This document shows positions 1-8,441 of a stretch of DNA of 62,452 bases, piece after piece (positions within the stretch are counted from its first letter, which is position 1; each line of letters opens with the position of its first letter). The stretch lies in contig JAJXYO010000017.1 of assembly GCA_021780495.1 (NCBI GenBank), forward strand, positions 1 to 62,452. Reading direction: 5' to 3'. Source of the DNA: Deltaproteobacteria bacterium (GTDB lineage: Bacteria; Desulfobacterota; Desulfuromonadia; Geobacterales; Pseudopelobacteraceae). The notes under the pieces are model-generated. The model made no database searches. It was not told the DNA's origin and saw only the letters and a program-made list of their open reading frames with translations. The position numbers and the translations under genes are program-made.

Positions 1-46
1 TTTCATCGGTGAGTACCAGTGGAGCTCGCATTGTTTTTCGTGCCAT
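1..46 (-). CDS. IS630-family transposase, N-terminal fragment cut by window edge
   Basis: Fifteen codons are visible, starting at an ATG (44-46) preceded by a strong GAGGAGG ribosome site on the minus strand. The peptide is MARKTMRAPLVLTDE, which resembles the N-terminus of IS630-type transposases. The family call rests mainly on the adjacent terminal repeat, the flanking TA and the C-terminal fragment of a similar transposase at the other end of the window. The DDE catalytic region lies outside, so activity cannot be judged. Confidence 0.6.
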   Translation of the reverse strand, partial: MARKTMRAPLVLTDE

Positions 47-96
47 GATCGCCTCCTCATGTGATTTAGCGCAATCATGGCAAAAACAGCATTATT

Positions 97-123
97 TGTA
101 AATATATTTATGAATCGTACTAC
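97..123. repeat. Left terminal inverted repeat of the IS630-type element
   Basis: The sequence pairs with the repeat at 62330-62356. Shared blocks are GTAGT, TTCATAAATA and TACA, separated by short diverged stretches. The outer flank is TA at 124-125. The repeat marks the exact junction between the element and host DNA. Confidence 0.7.
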
Positions 124-160
124 TAGTGGAACTCGTTATAACATGCCGTCCGGAAAAAGG

Positions 161-188
161 AAAGCCGCCGGCATGAACCGGCGGCTTT
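161..188 (-). terminator. Intrinsic terminator, probable riboswitch expression platform
   Basis: A perfect 11-bp stem (AAAGCCGCCGG / CCGGCGGCTTT) closes a 6-nt loop. On the minus strand it is followed by CCTTTTT. It lies just downstream of the c-di-AMP riboswitch aptamer, the usual place for the terminator that ligand binding switches. It could equally be a constitutive terminator. Confidence 0.8.
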
Positions 189-194
189 GAGACC

Positions 195-332
195 GCAGTT
201 GTGCCCTTCCAGATGCCTACGAGGTTAGCTGACGGGCTCGGGATTGGAAGTTCCCTATCCGGCTACACTGCCGGAATACGCCCCAGATAACTGGGTCCCC
301 CGCATCCGTCCTTCCGGACGAATCTCGGCTGC
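195..332 (-). promoter_or_regulatory. c-di-AMP riboswitch (ydaO/yuaA class)
   Basis: On the minus strand the segment carries the conserved blocks of this class in the right order. These are GCGGGGGACCCA, a short loop, TGGGGCG with TATTCC, GCCGGATAGGG, and near the 3' end CCCGTCAGCTAACCTCGTAGGC. The last block is the strongest hallmark, close to the GTCAGCTAACCTCG of Bacillus ydaO. GCAG (332-329) can pair with CTGC (198-195) to close the domain. In known members c-di-AMP binding switches expression off, often of potassium transport or cell-wall genes. Here the regulated gene is missing because an IS630 element begins at 123. The kdp operon lies upstream on the same strand but is not in the riboswitch transcript. 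Confidence 0.85.
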
Positions 333-343
333 TTTTTTTTGCA

Positions 344-371
344 GTTATACGCCATTTGTGCGAAGTGTCAA
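344..371 (-). promoter_or_regulatory. Sigma70-type promoter of the riboswitch transcript
   Basis: On the minus strand a perfect -35 box TTGACA (371-366) and a -10 box TATAAC (349-344) are separated by 16 bases. The predicted start is near 337, just upstream of the riboswitch aptamer. The promoter lies downstream of the kdpD stop codon, so the riboswitch RNA is a separate transcription unit. Confidence 0.7.
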
Positions 372-432
372 GTTAATCGCCAGGGGTGGGGGGGCGGTCG
401 CCTGTAATCTGTCAACGTACCAGCCCGCTATA

Positions 433-3120
433 TCAGGGGTTAGCTCCGGGTCTTACAGCTTGTAACGGCAAGCGTATCACGATACTGAGACCGCCGCCGG
501 TTCGGTTTTCGGCAGCGATCCTGCCACCATGGGCTTCGACAATGCCCTTGCAGATCGATAGTCCCAGGCCGGTGCCACCGGCCCCCTCGGGTACCGGGAT
601 GCGATAGAACTTGTCAAAGACCCGTTTCAAGTCCTGCTCCGGCACCCCCGGACCCCGGTCGGCCACTTCAAGCAGCAGCCATGCCGTATCAGTGGTCGCA
701 GTTATTTCGATCGGGCTACCTGGCGGCGAATATTTCAGGCTGTTGTCCAGCAGGTTGACCAGTACCTGGATCATCAGCACCAGGTCCATCGGTATCAGCG
801 GCATCACCGGCGGCATCTTGAACGACACCTTGCGGGTGTCGCTACGTGTCTCCAGGACAGCCAGGGCACAGCCGATCAGTTCCTGCACATCGCATGGTTC
901 AAGGTTGAGCTTGACGGCCCCGGCCTCGATGCGGGTCATATCCAAAAGATTGCCGACGAAACGATTGAGGCGATCGGCCTCGCTGCAGGCGGTCTCCAGC
1001 AGTTCCTGACGGGCGTGCTCACCGAGATGCGACCCTTCCTCCTTCAGGCTGGTGAGGACCCCGGTCACCGTGGAGAGAGGGGAACGCAGGTCGTGGGAGA
1101 TGGAGTTGAGCAATGCCCGTTCCAGGTTTTCGCGTGCTTGCAGGATCTGGGCCTGCTCCGCCTGGCGCGCGAGCTGGATCCGTTCCATGGCCATGGCGGC
1201 CTGGGTAGCGAAGGCATCCATCAGACGGCGGTTTTCCTGGGAGTGGTATTCATGCTCGCTCAGCAGCCTGACCCCCATCACACCCAGGACACTGGCCGGG
1301 GTCTGCAGGGGCAGATAGATCAGGGCGGCGGATACGAGCGTGTCCGTGGCGCGCCCGGCCGGGTGGTTATTGCGAAAGACCCAGTCGGCCACGGCCTGTT
1401 CCTTCATGTCCAGCAACAGTCCCTCGCTGGCTGCCAGGATATCAAGCCGTTCCCCTTCCGGCAGCAGGATCACTACCCGGGCCCCCAGCGCCTCTTCCAC
1501 GTTCCTGAGCACCGCCTTCAGCACGGCCGTGATATCAACGGAAGCGGCCAGGTCGCGGCTCAGGTAGTACAGGCTGGCGGTCTGCACCTCGCGGGCCCGC
1601 ATCACTTCGGCCCGCTCCCGGGAACGGGCCACCAGGGTACTGATCACCACCCCCACCACGAACAACCCCAGGAAGGTCAGCAGGTACTGTGTGTCTGCTA
1701 CCACAAAGGTCATGCGCGGTGGAATAAAGAAAAAGTCGAAGGCCAGTACGCCGAGGAAGGAGGTGGCGATTGCCGCTTTGCGGTTGAGTCGCACCGCGGC
1801 AACCACCACGGCCAGCAGGTAGAACATGACCATATTGGTCGGCGCCAGAAAGGGGCGCAGCAGTTCGCACAATACCGTGGCGGCTAAAACAAGTGCAAGG
1901 CTGGCCGCATACCCACGCAGTTCAAACGGGGTATGGCGCCTGTGTACGGTAGCGGTCCCAGCGGACTTATCCGGTTCGAAACTTACGATGACGACATCTA
2001 TGGCCCCGCTTCTGCGGATGATGCGGTCCACGATCGGTGTTTGCAGGGTTTTTCGCCAGCGGCGCCTGGTCGGTTTGCCCATCACGATCTTGGTGATATT
2101 GTGCTGTGTGGCGTATTCCATGACAGCGTCGGTTATATCGGTGGCGGTGATGCTCGCGACCTGGCCTCCCAGCCCCTCGGCCAGACGCAGGTCGCGCCAG
2201 ATATGCTCCCGGTTCTCCCGCACATGACGACTGTCTGTCGGAGTTTCGATATAGACCGTGAACCATTGTCCCTTCAACTCTTCAGCCAGGCGGCAGGTGG
2301 CGCGGATCAGCTTTTCGCTGTAGGGGCTGCCGCTGACGCAGACCAGCAGCCGTTCCGCCGTCGGCCACGGCCCGGCGATGGATTGGGTCTCCATGTAGGC
2401 CCGCATCTGGTCATCCACCCGGGCGGCGGTGCGACGCAGGGAAAGTTCCCGCAGGGCCATCAGGTTGCCGGGACGGAAGAACTTCTCGATGGCCTTGGCG
2501 GCCTGATCAGCGATGTAGATCTTCCCCTCTTTCAGGCGCTGCAGCAGGTCTTCAGGGGGGAGATCGATCAGTTTGATCTCGAAGGCCAGGTCCAGCAGGC
2601 GATCCGGGACGGTCTCGCGCACGGTGATGCCGGTGATCTGCGCCACCACGTCGTTCAGGCTCTCGAAGTGCTGGATGTTGACCGTGGTGTAGACGTCGAT
2701 CCCGGCAGAAAGGATCTCCTCCACATCCTGCCAGCGCTTCTCGTGCCGCGAGCCGGGGGCGTTGCTGTGGGCCAGTTCATCCACCAGCACGATCTGGGGC
2801 TGGCGGGCCAGGATGGCGTCGATGTCCATCTCCGGGAGCGCCACCTCCAGATAGCGGACTTCCTTGCGCGGCAGGAGTTCCAGCCCCTCCAGCAGGGAGT
2901 CGGTCTCGGCGCGGCCGTGGGATTCGATATACCCCGCCACCACGTCGCGGCCGTCCTTCTTGCGTTGCCGGGCCGCCTCCAGCATGGCGTAGGTCTTGCC
3001 GACCCCGGCGGCATAGCCGAGAAAGATCTTCAACTTGCCCAGCTCGGCCGTAACCTCCTCGGCCTGGGCCAGCTTCAGCATCGCCTCCGGGGAGGGGCGT
3101 ATGTCGTCGTTATCGGTCAT
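433..3120 (-). CDS. kdpD: KdpD osmosensitive K+ channel sensor histidine kinase
   Basis: An 895-residue membrane sensor kinase that controls the Kdp potassium ATPase, normally by phosphorylating the response regulator KdpE. The N-terminal KdpD domain has a Walker A motif GYAAGVGKT at residues 35-43 and the family segment VDELAHSN. A universal-stress-protein-like domain follows (about 255-370), then four closely spaced membrane helices (DUF4118, about 400-500) and a GAF domain. The C-terminus holds HisKA with H in NSISHDLRSP and an ATPase domain with NLLDNSLKYSP and [11 protein letters not shown]. The length is normal for the family. It starts 2 nt after the kdpC stop, so it is the last gene of the operon. 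No kdpE follows on this strand before the riboswitch and the IS, so the partner regulator must be elsewhere or was separated. Confidence 0.97.
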   Translation of the reverse strand: MTDNDDIRPSPEAMLKLAQAEEVTAELGKLKIFLGYAAGVGKTYAMLEAARQRKKDGRDVVAGYIESHGRAETDSLLEGLELLPRKEVRYLEVALPEMDIDAILARQPQIVLVDELAHSNAPGSRHEKRWQDVEEILSAGIDVYTTVNIQHFESLNDVVAQITGITVRETVPDRLLDLAFEIKLIDLPPEDLLQRLKEGKIYIADQAAKAIEKFFRPGNLMALRELSLRRTAARVDDQMRAYMETQSIAGPWPTAERLLVCVSGSPYSEKLIRATCRLAEELKGQWFTVYIETPTDSRHVRENREHIWRDLRLAEGLGGQVASITATDITDAVMEYATQHNITKIVMGKPTRRRWRKTLQTPIVDRIIRRSGAIDVVIVSFEPDKSAGTATVHRRHTPFELRGYAASLALVLAATVLCELLRPFLAPTNMVMFYLLAVVVAAVRLNRKAAIATSFLGVLAFDFFFIPPRMTFVVADTQYLLTFLGLFVVGVVISTLVARSRERAEVMRAREVQTASLYYLSRDLAASVDITAVLKAVLRNVEEALGARVVILLPEGERLDILAASEGLLLDMKEQAVADWVFRNNHPAGRATDTLVSAALIYLPLQTPASVLGVMGVRLLSEHEYHSQENRRLMDAFATQAAMAMERIQLARQAEQAQILQARENLERALLNSISHDLRSPLSTVTGVLTSLKEEGSHLGEHARQELLETACSEADRLNRFVGNLLDMTRIEAGAVKLNLEPCDVQELIGCALAVLETRSDTRKVSFKMPPVMPLIPMDLVLMIQVLVNLLDNSLKYSPPGSPIEITATTDTAWLLLEVADRGPGVPEQDLKRVFDKFYRIPVPEGAGGTGLGLSICKGIVEAHGGRIAAENRTGGGLSIVIRLPLQAVRPGANP

Positions 3121-3122
3121 GG

Positions 3123-3686
3123 CTACAGTCTATCCAATTCCAGATTCAACACAAGCACATTTACCCGCGGCGCCCCCAGAAAACCGAGCTGGCGCCCTTC
3201 GGTGGCCTGTGCCACGGCCTGCTCCACCGCGTCCTCGGATAGACCGCGCGCCTTGGCTATTCGTGCCACCTGCAGCCCGGCCGATTCGGGCGAAATATGC
3301 GGGTCGAGACCGCTGGCCGAGGCCTGCACCAGGTCGGCCGGAACCGTGCCGGTTACCCCGCTGTCGCGGAGCGCCTTGACCCGCTCGGCCACGGTCTTCA
3401 GGTAAGCGGGGTTGGTCGGTCCGGCATTGGAGCCGCCCGAGGCCAGGGCGTTGTAGCCAAAGTCGCTGGTTGCCGAGGGACGCGGCCAGAAGTATTTCGG
3501 GTCGGAGAAGGGTTGGCCGATCAGGGTCGAACCGGCCGCCTGGCCGCTCTTGCCGGTTATGAAGCTCCCTTGGGCCTGCCTGGGGAATACGGCAGCGGCG
3601 ATGCCGGTGACCAGGGCCGGATAGATGCCGCCGCAGATGATGGTGAAGATGATGAAGAGCAGAATGGCCGGTCGTATGTCTTTCAT
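3123..3686 (-). CDS. kdpC: KdpC, K+-transporting ATPase subunit C
   Basis: A 187-residue single-span subunit of the KdpFABC complex that stabilises the A and B subunits and helps ATP binding. One N-terminal membrane helix (residues about 5-33) is followed by a periplasmic domain with typical KdpC blocks: GSxLIGQPF, PKYFWPRPSA and LQVARIAKARG. Length is normal. It lies between kdpB and kdpD on the minus strand. The roughly 84-bp gap to kdpB holds a palindromic repeat. The start at 3686 has AAGGAG about 9 nt upstream. Confidence 0.96.
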   Translation of the reverse strand: MKDIRPAILLFIIFTIICGGIYPALVTGIAAAVFPRQAQGSFITGKSGQAAGSTLIGQPFSDPKYFWPRPSATSDFGYNALASGGSNAGPTNPAYLKTVAERVKALRDSGVTGTVPADLVQASASGLDPHISPESAGLQVARIAKARGLSEDAVEQAVAQATEGRQLGFLGAPRVNVLVLNLELDRL

Positions 3687-3706
3687 GGTTTTTTCTCCTT
3701 GTATGT

Positions 3707-3767
3707 AACCACCCCCCGTCCCCCTCCTAAATTAGGAGGGGGTGCCCGTCAGGGCGGGGGTGGTAGT
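3707..3767. repeat. Palindromic intergenic repeat between kdpB and kdpC
   Basis: Nested inverted repeats. An inner perfect palindrome CCCCCTCCTAA/TTAGGAGGGGG lies at 3720-3742, and outer arms ACCACCCCCCG and CGGGGGTGGT surround it. The sequence has no coding potential and sits exactly in the intercistronic gap. It looks like a dispersed palindromic element and may form a strong mRNA hairpin within the kdp transcript. Confidence 0.7.
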
Positions 3768-3770
3768 TTT

Positions 3771-5837
3771 TCACACCATCAGCCCGATCACCAGATCGAT
3801 GATCTTGATCCCGACAAACGGCGCGACCATCCCACCCACCCCGTAGATTAGCAGGTTATGGATCAGCAGCTGCTCGGCCGGCATGGGGCGGAACCGGGTC
3901 CCCTTGAGGGCCAGCGGCACCAGCAGCGGGATGATGATGGCATTGAAGACCACCGCCGACAGGATGGCGCTGAAGGGGCTGGCCAGGTGCATCACGTTCA
4001 ACACCCCCAGTTGTGGGTAGATGGAGAGCATCATGGCCGGGATGATGGCAAAGTACTTGGCGATGTCGTTGGAGATACTGAAGGTGGTCAGGTTGCCGCG
4101 GGTCATCAGGATCTGTTTGCCGACCTCGACGATATCCAGCAGCTTGGTCGGGTTGCTGTCCAGGTCGATGATGTTGGCCGCTTCGCGGGCCGGCTGGGTG
4201 CCGGTATTCATGGCCACGGCCACATCGGCCTGGGCCAGGGCCGGGGCGTCGTTGGTGCCGTCGCCGGTCATGGCCACCATGAAGCCCTGTTCCTGATACT
4301 CCTTGATCAGGCGCAGCTTCTCCTCGGGCTTGGCCTGGGCCAGGAAGTCGTCCACCTGGGCCTCGGCGGCGATGGCGGCTGCGGTCAGCGGGTTGTCGCC
4401 GGTGATCATCACGGTCTTGATCCCCATGCTGCGCAGCTGCAGGAAGCGCTCCTGGATACCTGCCTTGACGATATCCTTCAGGTTGATCACCCCCAGGATC
4501 TCGCACCCTTTGCAGACCACCAGCGGTGTGGCCCCGCCCCGGGCGATCTTGTCAACCACATCTGCCAGATCGCTGGGGATGGTTGTGCATCCATGTTTCT
4601 TGACAAACGCGACCGTCGAATCCGAGGCGCCTTTACGGTATTGCGTACCCGCCAGATTGATGCCGGAGAGACGCGTGTCGGCGCTGAACTCTACGACCTC
4701 GGCATCCTTCGGTGACTCCCTGACAAGGCCATGTTTCTCTTTCGCCAATATTACCACGCTGCGCCCTTCCGGGGTCTCGTCCGCAATGGATGACATCAGG
4801 GCCGCCTCGGCCAGCTCCGGTTCGGTATGGCCGCCAACCGGGACAAATGCCACCGCCTGCCGATTGCCGTGGGTGATGGTGCCGGTCTTGTCCAGCAGCA
4901 GGACGTTGACGTCGCCGGCGGCCTCAATGGCCCGGCCGGACAGGGCGATGACGTTCTTCTGGAACAACCGGTCCATGCCGGCGATGCCGATGGCCGGCAG
5001 CAGTGCGGCAATGGTGGTCGGCGCCAGGCAGACGAACAGCGCCACCAGGATGGTCAGCGACACCGGCGTGCCGTGACCGGCCACCGTGACGCTGTAGATC
5101 GAGAGCGGACTGATGTTGGCGCAGACCAGCAGGAAGACCAGGGTCAGGGCGATCAGCAGCACCTCCAGAGCGACCTCGTTGGGGGTCTTGCGGCGCTTGG
5201 CGCCCTCGATCAGGCCGATCATCTTGTCGAGGAAGGTTTCGCCCGGATTGGCGGTAATCCTGACGATGATGGAGCTGGAAATGACCGTGGTGCCGCCGGT
5301 GACGGCGCTGCGGTCGCCCCCCGATTCACGCACCACCGGGGCCGATTCGCCGGTCACAGCCGATTCGTTGACCAGGGCGGCACCCGCCACCACGTCGCCG
5401 TCGCCGGCGATCATCTCACCCCCCTCCACCAGGATCAGATCCCCCTTGCGGAGCTGGCTGGCGCCGACCGTGGTGAAGTTGCCGCCGAATTCCGGCTTGT
5501 CCAGTTGCTTGGCGGTCACGTCGGTGCGAGATTTTCTTAAAGACGCGGCGCGGGCCTTGCCGCGCCCTTCGGCCAGCGCCTCAGCGAAGGTGGAGAAGAT
5601 CACCGTCAGCCAGAGCCATGCCGTGACGGCGCCGGTAAACCAGGCCGGCTCGGTATTGGCGCCGGTCAGCGACATGGCGAAGGTGACCAGGGTGATGACA
5701 CTGGCGATCTCGACGCACAGCATGACCGGGTTGCGCCAGAGGGTGCGGGGATCGAGTTTTTTGAGGGAGTCAATCAGGGCGCCCCGCATAAGTTCTGCAT
5801 CGAAAGCCGATTTCGGCTGTTGGATATGTTTGGACAT
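3771..5837 (-). CDS. kdpB: KdpB, K+-transporting P-type ATPase catalytic subunit
   Basis: The ATP-hydrolysing subunit of the high-affinity K+ pump, in the inner membrane. Using the start MSKHIQQ (5837) it has 688 residues, the normal KdpB length. Visible motifs are the actuator TGES (about 163-166), the phosphorylation motif DKTGT with Asp near 316, and [12 protein letters not shown] in the hinge region. Membrane helices lie near residues 35-90, 220-285 and at the C-terminus. A longer in-frame start at 5912 exists, but its first 25 codons are the translated palindromic repeat upstream. The 5837 ATG has GGAGAG 5-10 nt before it, so I prefer it. It lies between kdpA and kdpC. Confidence 0.96.
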   Translation of the reverse strand: MSKHIQQPKSAFDAELMRGALIDSLKKLDPRTLWRNPVMLCVEIASVITLVTFAMSLTGANTEPAWFTGAVTAWLWLTVIFSTFAEALAEGRGKARAASLRKSRTDVTAKQLDKPEFGGNFTTVGASQLRKGDLILVEGGEMIAGDGDVVAGAALVNESAVTGESAPVVRESGGDRSAVTGGTTVISSSIIVRITANPGETFLDKMIGLIEGAKRRKTPNEVALEVLLIALTLVFLLVCANISPLSIYSVTVAGHGTPVSLTILVALFVCLAPTTIAALLPAIGIAGMDRLFQKNVIALSGRAIEAAGDVNVLLLDKTGTITHGNRQAVAFVPVGGHTEPELAEAALMSSIADETPEGRSVVILAKEKHGLVRESPKDAEVVEFSADTRLSGINLAGTQYRKGASDSTVAFVKKHGCTTIPSDLADVVDKIARGGATPLVVCKGCEILGVINLKDIVKAGIQERFLQLRSMGIKTVMITGDNPLTAAAIAAEAQVDDFLAQAKPEEKLRLIKEYQEQGFMVAMTGDGTNDAPALAQADVAVAMNTGTQPAREAANIIDLDSNPTKLLDIVEVGKQILMTRGNLTTFSISNDIAKYFAIIPAMMLSIYPQLGVLNVMHLASPFSAILSAVVFNAIIIPLLVPLALKGTRFRPMPAEQLLIHNLLIYGVGGMVAPFVGIKIIDLVIGLMV

Positions 5838-5857
5838 TGTGCTCTCCGTTTGTTTTT

Positions 5858-5943
5858 CTCCCCCCTTTAGAAAGGGGGGCTGGGGGGATTTGATTTTCAG
5901 GTTCAAAGGCAAATCCCCCTAAATCCCCCTTTCTGAAGGGGGA
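5858..5943. repeat. Palindromic repeat cluster between kdpA and kdpB
   Basis: Three nested or adjacent inverted repeats: CCCCCCTTT/AAAGGGGGG (5860-5879), GGGGGGATTTG paired with CAAATCCCCC around a short loop, and CCCCCTTTCTGAAGGGGG near 5925-5942. They fill the gap between kdpA and kdpB and overlap a spurious N-terminal extension of kdpB. The type differs from the repeat between kdpB and kdpC. It resembles a dispersed intergenic repeat family. Confidence 0.7.
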
Positions 5944-5945
5944 CT

Positions 5946-7724
5946 TTAATTCACCATCATCAATTGTTCCACGATCGGACCCAGGGCCAGGGCCGGGAAA
6001 AAGGTCAGGGCCCCGACGATCAGGATGACCAGTGTCAGCCAGATGGCAAAGGGCGCTTTATCGGTCGGCAGGGTACCCAGGCTGGGGGGGATGTACTTCT
6101 TCCCCGCCAGGGAACCGGCCATGGCCAGCACCGCGATGGCCGGGACGTAACGACCGATGGTCATGGCCAGGGAGCCGAACAGGTTGTAGAAATTGACGTT
6201 GGCGTTCAGACCGGCAAAGGCACTGCCGTTGTTGTTGGCCATGGAGGCAATGGCGTAGAGCACCTCCGTCAGGCCGTGGGCACCGGGGTTGGACATGGCA
6301 GCCACCGCCTGCGGCGCGATCATGGCGATGCCCGACAGGATCAACACCACGATCCCGGCGGTCAGGATGGCGAGGATCGACATCCACATCTCCCGGACCT
6401 CGATCTTCTTGCCCAGGTATTCCGGCGTGCGGCCGATCATCAGGCCGGACACAAAAACCGCGATGATGGCAAAGGCCAGCATGGTGTAGAGACCGGAACC
6501 GACCCCGCCGAAGATGATCTCGCCCAGCAGGATCAGGGAGAGCGGCATCATGCCGCCGATGGGGGTGAGCGAGTCGTGCATGCTGTTGACCGCGCCGCAG
6601 GAGGTGCCGGTGGTGGCCACGGTGAAGAGGTTGCTCCCGGCCAGGCCGAAGCGGACCTCCTTCCCTTCCATGTTGATGCTCTGTACCCCCAGCCGGGCCA
6701 CCAGCGGATTACCGCTGCTCTCGGCCCATTGCAGGACACCGAAGGTGGTGATCAGGATGAAAAGCATCACGCCCAGCAGCATCCAGCCCTGGCGGGTATT
6801 GCCCGCCATGACCCCGAAGGTGTAGGTCAAGGCGCCGGGGATCAGCAGGATCAGCAGGATCTCGATAAAGTTGGAGAGGGGGGTCGGGTTTTCAAAGGGG
6901 TGGGCCGCGTTGGCGTTGAAGAAGCCACCGCCGTTGGTGCCCAATTCCTTGATGGCCTCCTGGGAGGCGACCGGCCCCATGGGGATGGTGACCTCCTTGA
7001 CGATCACGTTCTCGCTGACCGGGTTGCCCTTGGCATCCTTGAGCGCGACACCCTTGTCGTCCATTTTGGCTTTGTCGTAATTGGTGGACTGAACCAGCGG
7101 CACGGACTTGTAGGGGCTGAAGTTCTGGATCACCCCCTGGGAGACCAGGACTAGTGAGAAAATAAGGGAGATCGGCAGCAGGATGTAGAGGGTACAGCGG
7201 GTCAGATCGACCCAGAAATTGCCCAGCAGGGAGGTCTTGCGGCGGACAAAGCCGCGGATCACGGCAATGGCTATCACGATGCCGGTGGCGGCGGAGACGA
7301 AGTTGTGCACGGCCAGCCCCACCATCTGGGTGAAGTAGCTGGCGGCCTGCTCGCCCACATAGGCCTGCCAGTTGGTGTTGGTCGTGAAGCTGACCGCCGT
7401 GTTGAGCGCCAGCTGCCAGGTGAAGGCCGGCACCTTCTGCGGGTTGAGCGGCAGCAGGTGCTGGGTCAGCAACATGACGAAGAGCGCGACGAACAGCACC
7501 AGGTTGAAGAGCAGCATGGCACCGGCGTAGCGTTGCCAGCCCATCTCATCTTCCGGCTTCACCCCGCTGACACGGTAGATCAACCTCTCAAAGGGTGCCA
7601 GGACAGGCGACAGGAAGGTCCGTTCCCCCTGGAAGACCTTGGCCATGAAGCTGCCCAGCGGCTTGACCAGGGCCAGCAGTACGACGAAATACAGGATCGT
7701 TTGCAGCCATTCGTAGATGTTCAT
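5946..7724 (-). CDS. kdpA: KdpA, K+-transporting ATPase potassium-binding subunit
   Basis: A 592-residue polytopic membrane protein that binds and translocates K+ in the KdpFABC complex. About ten hydrophobic helices are spread over the sequence. Family blocks are visible: FTTNTNWQ near residue 115, [19 protein letters not shown] (selectivity-filter region) near 245, [15 protein letters not shown] near 370 and NNNGSAFAG near 495. These are the four pore-loop regions of the SKT superfamily. The start overlaps the stop of a 76-aa gene by 4 nt (ATGA), so the two are translationally coupled. No separate kdpF was recognised. Confidence 0.97.
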   Translation of the reverse strand: MNIYEWLQTILYFVVLLALVKPLGSFMAKVFQGERTFLSPVLAPFERLIYRVSGVKPEDEMGWQRYAGAMLLFNLVLFVALFVMLLTQHLLPLNPQKVPAFTWQLALNTAVSFTTNTNWQAYVGEQAASYFTQMVGLAVHNFVSAATGIVIAIAVIRGFVRRKTSLLGNFWVDLTRCTLYILLPISLIFSLVLVSQGVIQNFSPYKSVPLVQSTNYDKAKMDDKGVALKDAKGNPVSENVIVKEVTIPMGPVASQEAIKELGTNGGGFFNANAAHPFENPTPLSNFIEILLILLIPGALTYTFGVMAGNTRQGWMLLGVMLFILITTFGVLQWAESSGNPLVARLGVQSINMEGKEVRFGLAGSNLFTVATTGTSCGAVNSMHDSLTPIGGMMPLSLILLGEIIFGGVGSGLYTMLAFAIIAVFVSGLMIGRTPEYLGKKIEVREMWMSILAILTAGIVVLILSGIAMIAPQAVAAMSNPGAHGLTEVLYAIASMANNNGSAFAGLNANVNFYNLFGSLAMTIGRYVPAIAVLAMAGSLAGKKYIPPSLGTLPTDKAPFAIWLTLVILIVGALTFFPALALGPIVEQLMMVN

Positions 7725-7951
7725 GATTTGCTCTCCGTGTCCGTATCATTGAGACGAAGCAGTTGTTTGGCGATGGCAACCGGTATCACGGCCCATTCTT
7801 TTTTCCGGCGGTCGAACACCGGCACCTGGCCATGTTCATAGCCGGGAGGGGCTATGGGTGTGATCCCCTCATCATGCTGAAGCATACCAGCTTCTGCGAA
7901 TGTTTCACCTTCGTAGAGTCCGCTTGCGGTGTTGAACAGATAGACTTTCAT
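7721..7951 (-). CDS. Small protein of unknown function, first gene of the kdp operon
   Basis: A 76-residue soluble protein with no signal peptide or membrane helix, so it is not KdpF, which is a short membrane peptide. The sequence contains [13 protein letters not shown], then [18 protein letters not shown] and an EWAVIP segment. This arrangement reminds me of the small N-terminal module of phage tail-fibre assembly proteins, but the similarity is only by eye. The stop overlaps the kdpA start by 4 nt, and a GGAGAG site precedes its ATG. Placement suggests co-expression with the potassium pump; function unknown. Confidence 0.75.
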   Translation of the reverse strand: MKVYLFNTASGLYEGETFAEAGMLQHDEGITPIAPPGYEHGQVPVFDRRKKEWAVIPVAIAKQLLRLNDTDTESKS

Positions 7952-8441
7952 GGTTGCTCTCCCTGCGCGTTGATATAGCTGCCATGGTTCCAGGGTAGCA
8001 GGGAGGGTATAAATTTGGTGTCAAAATGGGGGGGAAGCATGTCAAGGATGCATCAATATCTGCTCCGGTTTGCAGCTGCATGCTCACAGGCTGCGGGGGC
8101 GCTCAGGATACTGCTCGTGTAGCCGCAAGAAGGGCTAGCGGTTTGAATGCCATGAAATGGCCTATCAAGGCCTCCGCCATTAACCATAGAGGGAAAAAAG
8201 AAGAACGACCGGTTGTATTAGGGCAAACCAGTGCTATTGTTTACAAGGTCATTGTCACCGCGGACTCATGAAGACCTATCCCGGATGTATTATTCGCTTT
8301 TGCTTTCATCGATGACATGTATTCCTGGTAAAACCTCCCAGGTTTCAAAAACCTCGGAGGTTTGAAACTGTCAACATGGATGCATCCTGGAATGAGAATG
8401 AGGGGGTGAATTTGCCGGCATCTTCCTGTTGTGGAGCTTTT
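7952..8441. other. Intergenic region between the divergent kdp operon and heme kinase gene
   Basis: About 490 bases with no convincing gene. Short hairpins cluster at 8121-8171 (AGCC...GGCT, GCCAT/ATGGC, GGCC/GGCC) and a strong palindrome lies at 8331-8363. The kdp promoter should be here, but I could not identify a clear -35/-10 pair or a sigma54 site. An open reading frame at 8026-8271 lacks a good start and any recognisable protein. Confidence 0.5.
8331..8363. repeat. 33-bp palindrome upstream of the heme kinase
   Basis: AAACCTCC-c-AGGTTT and AAACCT-c-GGAGGTTT form a long hairpin with a 2-4 nt loop and one mismatch. Its GGAGG half lies 16 nt before an ATG at 8376, which can mislead start calling. 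No T-run follows on the plus strand, so I regard it as a dispersed palindromic repeat rather than a terminator. Confidence 0.65.

Larger units (their letters stand above)
1..123 (-). mobile_element. IS630-type insertion sequence, left copy, partial (5' part)
   Basis: Bases 97-123 form a terminal inverted repeat that matches, in opposite orientation, the repeat at 62330-62356. Read inward, both begin GTAGT and share TTCATAAATA and TACA. A TA dinucleotide at 124-125 sits directly outside, as expected for the TA target duplication of IS630 elements. The transposase start lies inside at base 46 and reads toward the window edge. The element continues beyond base 1. Confidence 0.75.

Noticed and set aside
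1933..3405. 490-codon open frame opposite kdpD/kdpC
   Set aside because: It lies antisense to clear kdpD and kdpC, has Gln/His/Gly-rich composition typical of GC-rich shadow frames, and has no ribosome site or recognisable domain.
8026..8271. 81-codon open frame upstream of the heme kinase
   Set aside because: No convincing ribosome site, no recognisable protein pattern, and it overlaps the hairpin cluster in the kdp leader region.
7952..8300. GEMM (c-di-GMP/cGAMP) riboswitch before kdp
   Set aside because: The conserved GEMM core with its CGCAAAGCC-like block and GAAA tetraloop receptor pattern is not present on either strand.
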